From assembly GCA_002490775.1 (NCBI GenBank), contig DKUR01000068.1, forward strand, positions 18,431 through 46,896: DNA of 28,466 bases, read 5' to 3'. This DNA is from Lachnospiraceae bacterium UBA7199. GTDB taxonomy: Bacteria > Bacillota > Clostridia > Lachnospirales > Lachnospiraceae. The notes beneath the pieces are model-generated. The model saw nothing but the letters and a program-made list of their open reading frames with translations, made no database searches and was not told where the DNA came from. Positions 14,625 through 20,809 of this stretch are shown in pieces (the stretch's first letter is position 1; each line of letters starts with the position of its first letter). A program made the translations under genes and the position numbers.

Positions 14625-14660
14625 AAAAAAGAGAGCCTGAATCTTTCTTCAAGCTCTCTC
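14625..14660 (-). terminator. Intrinsic terminator of the S10-spc-alpha ribosomal operon
   Basis: On the minus strand GAGAGC (14653-14658) pairs with GCTCTC (14631-14636). The helix extends inward through TGAA/TTCA around one mismatch, and a run of six T follows (14625-14630). It begins 12 bases after the rplQ stop and is the only strong terminator of the long ribosomal cluster in this window. Confidence 0.92.
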
Positions 14661-14672
14661 AATCACTACTTA

Positions 14673-15209
14673 TTAAACAAACTCAAGAACTACTTCCATA
14701 GCTCCATCACCTTTACGCTGTCCGACTTTGATGATTCTTGTATAACCACCATTGCGGCTTGCATATTTCGGTCCATATTCATCAAACAATTTGGCAACTA
14801 AATCAACTTCTTTTGTGCCTTTTTTTCTTCCGGCCTTTGTAGCAGGAACTTCAGTTACAGGATATAATACCTTAACCATCTGATGTCTTGCATGCAATCT
14901 GGAAGGAAGATCCTTCTTGATCTCTTTCTCAACAGTCTCGAATTTGGTAACTTTCTTACCATCTACAACTTCTTTTACTCTCTTTCCATCCTTGTCCTTT
15001 ACCGGAACTTTGGCGGAAATCTTAACTGTTTCATAGTTATCCTTTTCTTTTACTGCAAGTGCAATAAGCCCTTCCACAATTTTCTGGACTTCCTTTGCTC
15101 TTGCCTGTGTGGTAACGATTTTTCCCTTATAAATAAGGCTTGTCACCTGACTTCTAAGTAATGCTTTCCTTTGACTTGAGGTTTTCCCCAGTTTTCTGTA
15201 ACCTGCCAT
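14673..15209 (-). CDS. rplQ: 50S ribosomal protein L17 with internal insertion
   Basis: 178 residues against about 113-130 for typical bacterial L17. The N-terminal half (MAGYRKLGKTSSQRKALLRS, then TTQARAKEVQ) and the C-terminal DLVAKLFDEYGPKYASRNGG and YTRIIKVG are canonical. Between them, residues about 57-100 are a charged lysine-rich insertion (KDKDGKRVKEVVDGKK), and a second extra stretch lies near 117-134 (PATKAGRKKGTKE). L17 lies near the peptide exit tunnel. The upstream in-frame ATG at 15230 is rejected: AAGGAG stands 7 bases before the ATG at 15209, which gives the family start. It is the last gene of the operon, after rpoA. Confidence 0.96.
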   Translation of the reverse strand: MAGYRKLGKTSSQRKALLRSQVTSLIYKGKIVTTQARAKEVQKIVEGLIALAVKEKDNYETVKISAKVPVKDKDGKRVKEVVDGKKVTKFETVEKEIKKDLPSRLHARHQMVKVLYPVTEVPATKAGRKKGTKEVDLVAKLFDEYGPKYASRNGGYTRIIKVGQRKGDGAMEVVLEFV

Positions 15210-15257
15210 TTTTCGGCTCCTTTCTTTCATGAAGAACTTTCTCTAAAGAATAGTCCC

Positions 15258-15370
15258 TCTTCTCAATGGGCTTTGTGCCCGTCATGGTACATTCGGCTAC
15301 GCTCTTTGGTCTTACTTACCGAATGCAGTTGCACACCATTTATGAGAACATAGTCTGAACTCTTTGGACT
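15258..15370 (-). other. Structured spacer between rpoA and rplQ
   Basis: The 168-base gap contains an outer helix (15260-15265 with 15343-15348) enclosing two others. One is GGGC-TTTGT-GCCC (15268-15280). The other is a perfect 7-bp CATTCGG/CCGAATG helix (15290-15296 with 15319-15325). A short AGTC/GACT hairpin lies at 15352-15370. No ORF is visible. The arrangement is a multibranch fold in the transcript. Confidence 0.5.
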
Positions 15371-15377
15371 TACCACA

Positions 15378-16337
15378 CTATGCTTCATCACTAGGATTAA
15401 GCTGTAATCCCAATTCTTTTAATTTAGCTAAAACTTCTTCAAGGGATTTACGTCCCAGATTACGGACTTTCATCATGTCTTCAGAAGTTCTGTTGGTTAA
15501 TTCTTCCACTGTATTGATACCAGCTCTCTTTAAGCAGTTATAGGAACGAACTGACAATTCTAACTCATCAATGCTCATTTCCAATACTTTTTCCTTTTCA
15601 TCTTCTTCCTTTTCTACCATAACTTCTGCGGTCTTGGCATTTTCGGACAGATCAATGAAAAGACTTAAATGTTCGCTAAGTACTTTTGCAGCCAAACTAA
15701 CTGCCTCATCAGGTACCAGTGTTCCATTTGTGTAAACATCAAGCGTCAGCTTGTCAAAATCTGTAATCTGGCCGACACGTGTATTTTCAACGGTTACATT
15801 AATTCTCTCAACAGGTGTATAAATAGAGTCTACTGCAATAACTCCAATAGGCAAATCTTCGCTCTTATTCTTGTCAGCACTTACATATCCCCTGCCTTTT
15901 GTTATGGTAAGTTCCATGTAAAGCTTGGTATTTTTTCCACTTAAGGTTGCAATGGTAAGGTCAGGATTAAGAATTTCAATGTCCTGATCGCACTGAATAT
16001 CAGCCGCCTTAACTACACCTTCTCCCTCATATTCGATATATGCGGTTTTAGGTTCATTGGTTTCACTGTTATTTTTGATAGCAAGGCTCTTGATATTCAT
16101 GATTATTTCAGTTACATCTTCTTTAACGCCTTCGATAGAACTGAACTCATGAAGCACCCCTTCGATCTTAACCTGGCTTACAGCAGCGCCAGGAAGAGAA
16201 GAAAGCATAATTCTTCTAAGGGAATTACCAAGTGTGATACCGTATCCTCTTTCCAACGGCTCAACCACGAATCTGCCATACTTCTTATCTTCAGAGATTT
16301 CTGCCACCTCAATATTCGGTCTTTCAAATTCAAACAC
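15378..16337 (-). CDS. rpoA: DNA-directed RNA polymerase subunit alpha
   Basis: 319 residues. The N-terminal domain (about 1-230) dimerises and nucleates core assembly; LERGYGITLGNSLRRIMLSS near residues 29-48 is diagnostic. A charged linker (EKEEDEKEK) leads to the C-terminal domain (about 255-319) with the double helix-hairpin-helix-like LKRAGINTVEELTNRTSEDM and VRNLGRKSLEEVLAKLKELG, which binds UP elements and activators. The start is GTG at 16337, giving MFEFERPNIEV and lying 9 bases after AGGAGG. An in-frame GTG 9 bases earlier lies within the ribosome binding site itself and is rejected. Position between rpsD and rplQ is the classical alpha-operon order. Confidence 0.98.
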   Translation of the reverse strand: MFEFERPNIEVAEISEDKKYGRFVVEPLERGYGITLGNSLRRIMLSSLPGAAVSQVKIEGVLHEFSSIEGVKEDVTEIIMNIKSLAIKNNSETNEPKTAYIEYEGEGVVKAADIQCDQDIEILNPDLTIATLSGKNTKLYMELTITKGRGYVSADKNKSEDLPIGVIAVDSIYTPVERINVTVENTRVGQITDFDKLTLDVYTNGTLVPDEAVSLAAKVLSEHLSLFIDLSENAKTAEVMVEKEEDEKEKVLEMSIDELELSVRSYNCLKRAGINTVEELTNRTSEDMMKVRNLGRKSLEEVLAKLKELGLQLNPSDEA

Positions 16338-16382
16338 TGCAAACACCCTCCTTTACGAACAATTCTTTTCGCCCAATAAGCC

Positions 16383-16396
16383 AGCACGCATGCGTG
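16383..16396 (-). repeat. Perfect 14-base palindrome in the rpsD-rpoA spacer
   Basis: GCACGCATGCGTGC is fully self-complementary, with GG/CC-type extension outside. It lies 16 bases after the rpsD stop, in an otherwise AT-rich 75-base gap. It can form a GC-rich hairpin in the transcript or a protein-binding site in DNA. Confidence 0.6.
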
Positions 16397-16412
16397 CCGG
16401 CGTATGGTGATT

Positions 16413-17006
16413 TTATTTGGAATATAATTCGACGATAAGCATTTCATTAACAGGAACATCAATCATTTCTCTGGTAGGAAGGTTCTTTACGGTTCCCTTA
16501 AATGCTTCCAAATCCACTTCGATCCATTCAGGAGTCAGTCTTCCTGCTGTCACCTCGCTGATATCTTTATATCTCTGTAAAGACTTGGATTTTTCCCTTA
16601 TTTCGATCACATCGCCTGCTTTGATCAAATAAGAAGGAATGTTTACTTGCTTGCCATTTACTAAAACATGCTTATGGCCGACAACCTGTCTTGCCTCTCT
16701 TCTGGTTCTGGCAAATCCCATTCTGAAGACCACATTGTCAAGCCTTCTTTCAAGAAGAACCATAAGATTTTCACCTGTCATGCCCTTCATTCTGTCAGCC
16801 TTTTTATAGTAATTTCTGAAAGGTTTTTCAAGCACGCCGTAAATGAATTTTGCTTTCTGTTTTTCTCTTAACTGAACGCCATATTCACTTACTTTTTTTC
16901 CTGCTCTCGCATTTGTTCTGTTAGATTTCTTATCATATCCTAAAAAAACAGGATCAAGACCAAGTGATCTACATCTCTTTAATACCGGAACTCTGTTTAC
17001 TGCCAT
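16413..17006 (-). CDS. rpsD: 30S ribosomal protein S4
   Basis: 197 residues. S4 nucleates 30S assembly on 16S rRNA and in several bacteria represses its own operon. The N-terminal zinc cluster is absent: only one cysteine (C12) is present in VLKRCRSLGLDP, marking the zinc-free form. The S4 RNA-binding domain (about 85-155) is clear, with LERRLDNVVFRMGFARTRRE and VGHKHVLVNGKQVNIPSYLI. In Bacillus subtilis rpsD lies outside the alpha operon; here it sits between rpsK and rpoA as in most bacteria. GGAGG precedes the ATG. Confidence 0.98.
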   Translation of the reverse strand: MAVNRVPVLKRCRSLGLDPVFLGYDKKSNRTNARAGKKVSEYGVQLREKQKAKFIYGVLEKPFRNYYKKADRMKGMTGENLMVLLERRLDNVVFRMGFARTRREARQVVGHKHVLVNGKQVNIPSYLIKAGDVIEIREKSKSLQRYKDISEVTAGRLTPEWIEVDLEAFKGTVKNLPTREMIDVPVNEMLIVELYSK

Positions 17007-17097
17007 TTTTTATTTTCCTCCTGCTATTGTTTACAGCGCACGCGCCTTCTTCCAACATTCTAATTATTAATATCTTGTCTTTAACTTTTTAAACAAC

Positions 17098-17180
17098 GGA
17101 TGCCAGGCTTTGCCAGCCATCCTTATGTTAATTACACGAAACATAGTCGTTCTTAGGCGGCGTCCTGTGACGCCTTAGAA
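17098..17180 (-). other. Two hairpins in the rpsK-rpsD spacer
   Basis: The 188-base gap carries two helices. One is a GC-rich helix just after rpsK, either TTCTTAGGCG with CGCCTTAGAA (17150-17159 with 17171-17180, one mismatch) or the perfect alternative GGCGTC-CTGT-GACGCC (17159-17174). The other is GGATG/CATCC with inner pairs at 17098-17122. No T-run follows either, so they are not classical terminators. No ORF or promoter is evident. Confidence 0.5.
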
Positions 17181-17194
17181 ATACTTTTTGTGTT

Positions 17195-17593
17195 TTATAC
17201 CCGGCGACGCTTAGGCGGACGACATCCATTATGAGGAACAGGCGTCACGTCCCTGATACTGGTTACATCCAGACCGCATGCAGAAAGAGCACGAATTGCT
17301 GCCTCACGTCCTGAACCAGGACCTTTTACCATAACGTCTACTGTCTTTAAACCATGAATCATAGCAGCCTTAGCTGCAGTTTCTGCTGCCATCTGAGCTG
17401 CATAGGGAGTAGATTTCCTTGAACCTCTGAATCCAAGACCACCGGCACTTGCCCAGCTAAGAGCATTTCCTTCATTGTCTGTCAATGTAACAATTGTATT
17501 GTTAAAAGAAGACTGAATATGTGCCTGTCCGCGTTCAACGTTTTTCTTGACACGTTTTTTTGTCACTTTTTTTGTAACTTTTTTTGCTGCCAT
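17195..17593 (-). CDS. rpsK: 30S ribosomal protein S11
   Basis: 132 residues, normal length. After a lysine-rich N-terminus, the family core is visible: GQAHIQSSFNNTIVTLTDNE near 22-41, GFRGSRKSTPYAAQ near 54-67, VKGPGSGREAAIRAL, and the conserved C-terminus PVPHNGCRPPKRRRV. S11 forms part of the platform that binds the Shine-Dalgarno helix and the E-site mRNA. It follows rpsM after a 163-base structured spacer. Confidence 0.98.
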   Translation of the reverse strand: MAAKKVTKKVTKKRVKKNVERGQAHIQSSFNNTIVTLTDNEGNALSWASAGGLGFRGSRKSTPYAAQMAAETAAKAAMIHGLKTVDVMVKGPGSGREAAIRALSACGLDVTSIRDVTPVPHNGCRPPKRRRV

Positions 17594-17642
17594 TTAAACT
17601 AACCTACTTTCTTTGATATAAATTTGTTTGCATGTTCTACTC

Positions 17643-17757
17643 GAGAATTATGCCGCCCTGCGGCATCCGTACTTCGTACGAATCAATTCTCTCGTGAAAT
17701 CATCAGTTAAAAACAAATGTCTGCTTCGCAGCCGCTTGTTTTTCTGCTGATGATTTC
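17643..17757 (-). other. Multi-helix structured spacer between rpsM and rpsK
   Basis: Two folded units lie in tandem. The first is a three-way junction: the outer helix 17643-17649 with 17685-17691 encloses ATGCCGC-CCT-GCGGCAT (17650-17666, 7 bp) and CGTAC-TTC-GTACG (17668-17680, 5 bp). The second is a long hairpin: a perfect 11-bp helix (17696-17706 with 17747-17757), an 8-bp AAAAACAA/TTGTTTTT helix, and a CTGC-TTC-GCAG tip at 17721-17731. The 11-bp arm includes the first base of the rpsM TAG stop. The pairing is far denser than chance in this AT-rich background. Function is unknown. Confidence 0.7.
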
Positions 17758-18125
17758 TATTTTTTCTTGTTAGCAACTGTACGCTTGGGACCTTTTCTGG
17801 TTCTTGCGTTTGTCTTTGTCTTCTGTCCACGGACAGGAAGCCCTTTCCTGTGGCGGATTCCTCTGTAGCATCCGATTTCCTGAAGTCTCTTGATGTTCAT
17901 GGCAACTTCTCTTCTAAGGTCACCTTCCACCATGTAATCAGCGTCGATCACTTCACTGATTCTCTTAACTTCATCATCTGTCAGCTCTCTGACACGGGTA
18001 TCAGGATTAACTTGTGCTGCTGCAAGAATCTTATTAGCGCTTACTCTTCCGATTCCATACACATAAGTCAAACCAATTTCCACACGTTTTTCTCTAGGTA
18101 AGTCAACACCTGCAATACGAGCCAT
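17757..18125 (-). CDS. rpsM: 30S ribosomal protein S13
   Basis: 122 residues, normal length. The start MARIAGVDLPREKRVEIGLT, the helix-two-turns-helix YVYGIGRVSANKILAAA, and the basic C-terminal RHRKGLPVRGQKTKTNARTR are diagnostic. S13 sits in the head of the small subunit and contacts P-site tRNA and the large subunit through bridge B1. It is the first gene of the alpha block after rpmJ and is preceded by a hairpin-rich 244-base spacer. TGGAGG supports the ATG. Confidence 0.98.
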   Translation of the reverse strand: MARIAGVDLPREKRVEIGLTYVYGIGRVSANKILAAAQVNPDTRVRELTDDEVKRISEVIDADYMVEGDLRREVAMNIKRLQEIGCYRGIRHRKGLPVRGQKTKTNARTRKGPKRTVANKKK

Positions 18126-18176
18126 TTACGTTTCCTCCATTTTCTTTCATGCATCTTCTATGCACTGATACTAATT

Positions 18177-18318
18177 GATTGGGGCAGTCTTTTGCCCAAT
18201 CGGATTTTCCGATCTTACGCGAAATTTTCGCGCGCGAAATTTCACGAACCAAGAAGTAATCTCTAAGGCTCTTTCGTACAATTATATAAATCAGTGTATA
18301 CCCCTAAAGGTTACACTG
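18177..18318 (-). other. Hairpin-rich spacer between rpmJ and rpsM
   Basis: The 244-base gap has no credible ORF but four inverted repeats. In transcript order they are CAGTGTA/TACACTG with an inner ACC/GGT pair (18292-18318), GAAATTT/AAATTTC around a CG-repeat core (18221-18243), ATCGGA-TTT-TCCGAT (18199-18213), and GATTGGG/CCCAATC with an extra CA/TG pair (18177-18201). The last two share three bases, so they partly exclude each other. This lies directly before rpsM, the place where enterobacteria hold the S4-binding repressor site. Any link to S4 control here is a guess. Confidence 0.55.
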
Positions 18319-18369
18319 CAGCCGCTTCATAATAATTGGACAAGAACCCTCCTGTTTTTATACAGTGGA

Positions 18370-18483
18370 TTATCCTTGTCTTTGTTTGTGCTTTGGATTC
18401 TCACAGATCACTCTGATACGTCCTTTTCTCTTGATGATTTTGCACTTTTCGCAAATCGGTTTTACTGATGATCTAACCTTCAT
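18370..18483 (-). CDS. rpmJ: 50S ribosomal protein L36, zinc-binding form
   Basis: 37 residues, the usual length: MKVRSSVKPICEKCKIIKRK and a C-terminus of CENPKHKQRQG. The zinc ligands C11, C14, C27 and H32 are all present, so this is the C+ form. The ATG at 18483 has AGGAGGG in front. A longer open frame upstream is not supported. The position between infA and rpsM is standard. Confidence 0.98.
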   Translation of the reverse strand: MKVRSSVKPICEKCKIIKRKGRIRVICENPKHKQRQG

Positions 18484-18596
18484 GTTAAACCCTCCTTTCA
18501 AAAAAGACCGTTTTACATTATAACATGATATATTCACAAATGCAAGGGATTCCTGCATTCATTTTCAAGTTTTACTAATTTCGCTTATTTACTTCA

Positions 18597-18687
18597 GTCA
18601 GAAGAATTGCTTTAGCAATTCTTCATAGGTCAGATATAGATATTCTTAGATTTTGTCCTTCAAAAATCTTAGAATATCTTCTGACCT
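18597..18687 (-). other. Nested, mutually exclusive inverted repeats between infA and rpmJ
   Basis: Just after infA, AGGTCAGA/TCTGACCT (18627-18634 with 18680-18687, 8 bp) encloses a 17-bp helix with a single mismatch (18638-18654 with 18663-18679). Next to it is a perfect 10-bp hairpin GAAGAATTGC-TTTA-GCAATTCTTC (18601-18624). A third perfect 8-bp pairing, GTCAGAAG (18597-18604) with CTTCTGAC (18678-18685), would bring both ends together and cannot coexist with the other two. There is no T-run downstream of any of them. Confidence 0.7.
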
Positions 18688-18689
18688 TT

Positions 18690-18908
18690 TTATTTATCTC
18701 TCCAAATGATTCTTCCCTTACTTAAATCATAAGGGGATAGCTCCAGAGTAACCTTATCGCCGGGAAGAATACGAATAAAATTCTGTCTTAACTTTCCGCT
18801 AATATGTGCAAGTACTCTGTGTCCATTCTCAAGCTCTACCTGAAACATGGTATTAGGGAGTTTTTCTACTACAGTTCCTTCGATTTCAATTACATCCGCT
18901 TTTGACAT
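18690..18908 (-). CDS. infA: Translation initiation factor IF-1
   Basis: 72 residues, exactly the family length. The OB-fold sequence is visible throughout: MSKADVIEIEGTVVEKLPNT, FQVELENGHRVLAHISGKLR, and the C-terminal PYDLSKGRIIWRDK. IF-1 binds the ribosomal A site during initiation with IF-2 and IF-3. GGAGG precedes the ATG. The gene starts 11 bases after the KOW-domain gene and is probably translated from the same message. Confidence 0.98.
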   Translation of the reverse strand: MSKADVIEIEGTVVEKLPNTMFQVELENGHRVLAHISGKLRQNFIRILPGDKVTLELSPYDLSKGRIIWRDK

Positions 18909-18919
18909 TCGTTACCTCC

Positions 18920-19210
18920 TCATTCATTCTTATTACAATAAGCTGGCTCGCGCAGCGCGTCAGCGTTTGTTTTAATTGCATATTTAATTTCTTCATTATA
19001 TATTGTCTGGTTACTTTCAAGCTTTTCCGCCAACAGTTTATCCATCCCGGATTTCACCAACTGCAAATGTTTTTTTCTTTTTTTCTTGGGATTTTCAATT
19101 CCTCTGCTTTTGCCATCCGCCAGATAAAAAAAATCTTCCTCTTCCCTTACGATCAGATACATTCGTCCTTTGTCATGGCCTGCTTTCGATCTGGCAAACA
19201 TTCCTATCAT
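18920..19210 (-). CDS. KOW-domain RNA-binding protein (L14e-like), between map and infA
   Basis: 96 residues. The N-terminal part, GMFARSKAGHDKGRMYLIVR followed by EEEDFFYLADGKSRGIENPK and KKRKKHLQ, is a KOW-type beta-barrel of the kind annotated as L14E/L6E/L27E-like in Clostridia. It is commonly found between map and infA in that group. The C-terminal half (about 55-96) is charged and poorly conserved to my eye. Role is unknown; association with the ribosome or rRNA is inferred from fold and context. A GC-rich CGCG/CGCG hairpin lies within its last codons. Confidence 0.87.
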   Translation of the reverse strand: MIGMFARSKAGHDKGRMYLIVREEEDFFYLADGKSRGIENPKKKRKKHLQLVKSGMDKLLAEKLESNQTIYNEEIKYAIKTNADALREPAYCNKNE

Positions 19211-19239
19211 GATTCACCTGTTCCTTCCTGCGAGAGGCA

Positions 19240-20004
19240 TCAAATTTGTCCGGGCAGTAAAGTAAGAATTTCCGGCGCTCCATCAGTGATCAATACTGTA
19301 TTTTCATAATGGGCAGAAAGGGAACCATCCTGCGTGACTACCGTCCAGTCATCATCCAGCCATTCTACATTACAGCCTCCCATATTAATCATGGGTTCTA
19401 TGGCAAGCGTCATTCCAGGGCGAAGCTTAATTCCTTTTCTCCACTGTCTGAAATTTGGTATCTGTGGCTCCTCATGAAGGCTGGTTCCAATACCATGCCC
19501 TACAAGATCCCTGACTACACCATAGCCATGCTTTGTACAGTATGCGTCAATAGCACCCGAAATTTCATGCAAATGCCTTCCTGCCTTTGCATATTTAATT
19601 CCTTCAAAAAAGCTCTGTCTTGTAACCTCTATCAATCTTGCTGCTTCACTGCTGACTTTTCCAACCGGATATGTCCGGGCTGCATCAGAATGATACCCCT
19701 TATAGATAAGCCCTGCATCCAAACTTACAATATCGCCTTCCTGAAGGATTCTGTCTCTGGAGGGAATTCCATGCACTACCTCATCATTTACAGAAACACA
19801 TATAGACGCCGGATAACCGTTATAATTTAGGAAGTTGGGCACACATCCGTAACTGCGGATCAGCTTATCTCCCAGATCATTGATTTCCCATGTAGAGATT
19901 CCCGGCCTTATGGCTTCTCCCAGCTTTGCATGAACCTGCGCCAATATTTGGCAGGACTTGCGCATAAGTTCAATTTCTCTTTCTGATTTAATCGTTACAG
20001 CCAT
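19240..20004 (-). CDS. map: Methionine aminopeptidase, type I
   Basis: 254 residues. It removes the initiator methionine from new proteins. The five metal ligands of the pita-bread fold are visible: D96 and D107 in SLDAGLIYKGYHSDAART, H170 in GHGIG, E203 in AIEPM and E234 in HYENT. H78 in VVHGIP is the usual substrate-side histidine. There is no N-terminal zinc-finger extension, so it is the short class Ia form. It follows adk after 30 bases and precedes the KOW gene. Confidence 0.98.
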   Translation of the reverse strand: MAVTIKSEREIELMRKSCQILAQVHAKLGEAIRPGISTWEINDLGDKLIRSYGCVPNFLNYNGYPASICVSVNDEVVHGIPSRDRILQEGDIVSLDAGLIYKGYHSDAARTYPVGKVSSEAARLIEVTRQSFFEGIKYAKAGRHLHEISGAIDAYCTKHGYGVVRDLVGHGIGTSLHEEPQIPNFRQWRKGIKLRPGMTLAIEPMINMGGCNVEWLDDDWTVVTQDGSLSAHYENTVLITDGAPEILTLLPGQI

Positions 20005-20034
20005 CTTAAGTCCTTGCCTTCCAGCTTAATCTAC

Positions 20035-20676
20035 TTAATCTAAAATAGCAGTTATTGCTGCAAACACATCTTTCATGTCCACAGTACCGTCTACCGTCTT
20101 TAAGATTCCCTTTGCCTGATAAAAATCGATCAATGGCTGTGTCTGCTGATGATAAACATCAAGACGGTTTTTTACTGTTTCCGGTTTATCGTCATCACGA
20201 AGGACCAATTCCTTACCGCAGGAATCACAAATCCCTTCTTTTTTAGGAGGAATATGTTCTATATGGTAAGTAGCGCCACAGCTTAAACATGCACGTCTTC
20301 CTCCCATTCTTTTTATGATATTTTCATCCGGCACATCCACATTGATGGCAAAATCAATCTTATCGCCAATCTCTTCCAGTGCATGATCAAGCACCTTAGC
20401 CTGGGGAATTGTCCTTGGAAATCCATCCAGAACATATCCACCTGCGCAGTCAGCCTGCGCCACTCTGTCCAGAAGAATTTTTACTGTAAGTTCGTCAGGC
20501 ACCAAAAGTCCCTGATCCATATATTTTTTCGCTTCCATTCCCAACTGTGTGCCATTTTTAATGTTGGCTCTGAAAATATCGCCAGTGGAAATATGAGGAA
20601 TGCTGTATTTTTCTGCAATCATTTTGGCCTGTGTGCCTTTACCGGCGCCGGGAGCGCCTAACATAATTATTTTCAT
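20035..20676 (-). CDS. adk: Adenylate kinase, zinc-binding long form
   Basis: 213 residues. It interconverts ATP plus AMP and two ADP. The P-loop is GAPGAGKGT (residues 7-15). The AMP-binding part includes STGDIFRANI, and GGYVLDGFPRT lies near 79-89. The lid domain holds C130, C133, C150 and C153, a four-cysteine structural zinc site typical of Gram-positive bacteria. It sits between secY and map in the conserved spc order. The long hairpin in the secY-adk gap precedes it. Confidence 0.98.
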   Translation of the reverse strand: MKIIMLGAPGAGKGTQAKMIAEKYSIPHISTGDIFRANIKNGTQLGMEAKKYMDQGLLVPDELTVKILLDRVAQADCAGGYVLDGFPRTIPQAKVLDHALEEIGDKIDFAINVDVPDENIIKRMGGRRACLSCGATYHIEHIPPKKEGICDSCGKELVLRDDDKPETVKNRLDVYHQQTQPLIDFYQAKGILKTVDGTVDMKDVFAAITAILD

Positions 20677-20734
20677 AACAAATCCTCCGCCTTATCAATA
20701 ACCCGTAAGCCCGGGCATCAGCACAAATATTAAA

Positions 20735-20787
20735 TAGAGGCAAAGAAAAGCAGATTTACTCTATCTTATGCTTTTCTTTAACCTCTA
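20735..20787 (-). other. Long hairpin in the secY-adk spacer
   Basis: TAGAGG/CCTCTA and a perfect 11-bp AAAGAAAAGCA/TGCTTTTCTTT helix (20742-20752 with 20769-20779) stack around a small interior loop, giving about 17 bp. Downstream on the minus strand the sequence is only moderately T-rich, so it is at most a partial terminator. A separate palindrome, AATGAC-CTA-GTCATT (20804-20818), is centred on the secY TAG stop. Confidence 0.65.
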
Positions 20788-20809
20788 ATGTATTTAAGAA
20801 ACAAATGAC

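Noticed and set aside
18270..18300. TATAAT-like hexamer before rpsM as a promoter
   Set aside because: The hexamer 17 bases upstream is far from TTGACA and the site adjoins a hairpin, so I did not list it as a promoter.
15210..18690. tRNA or other known small RNA gene in the structured spacers
   Set aside because: The multi-helix folds do not show the tRNA arm lengths, anticodon loop, T-loop sequence or CCA-end pattern.
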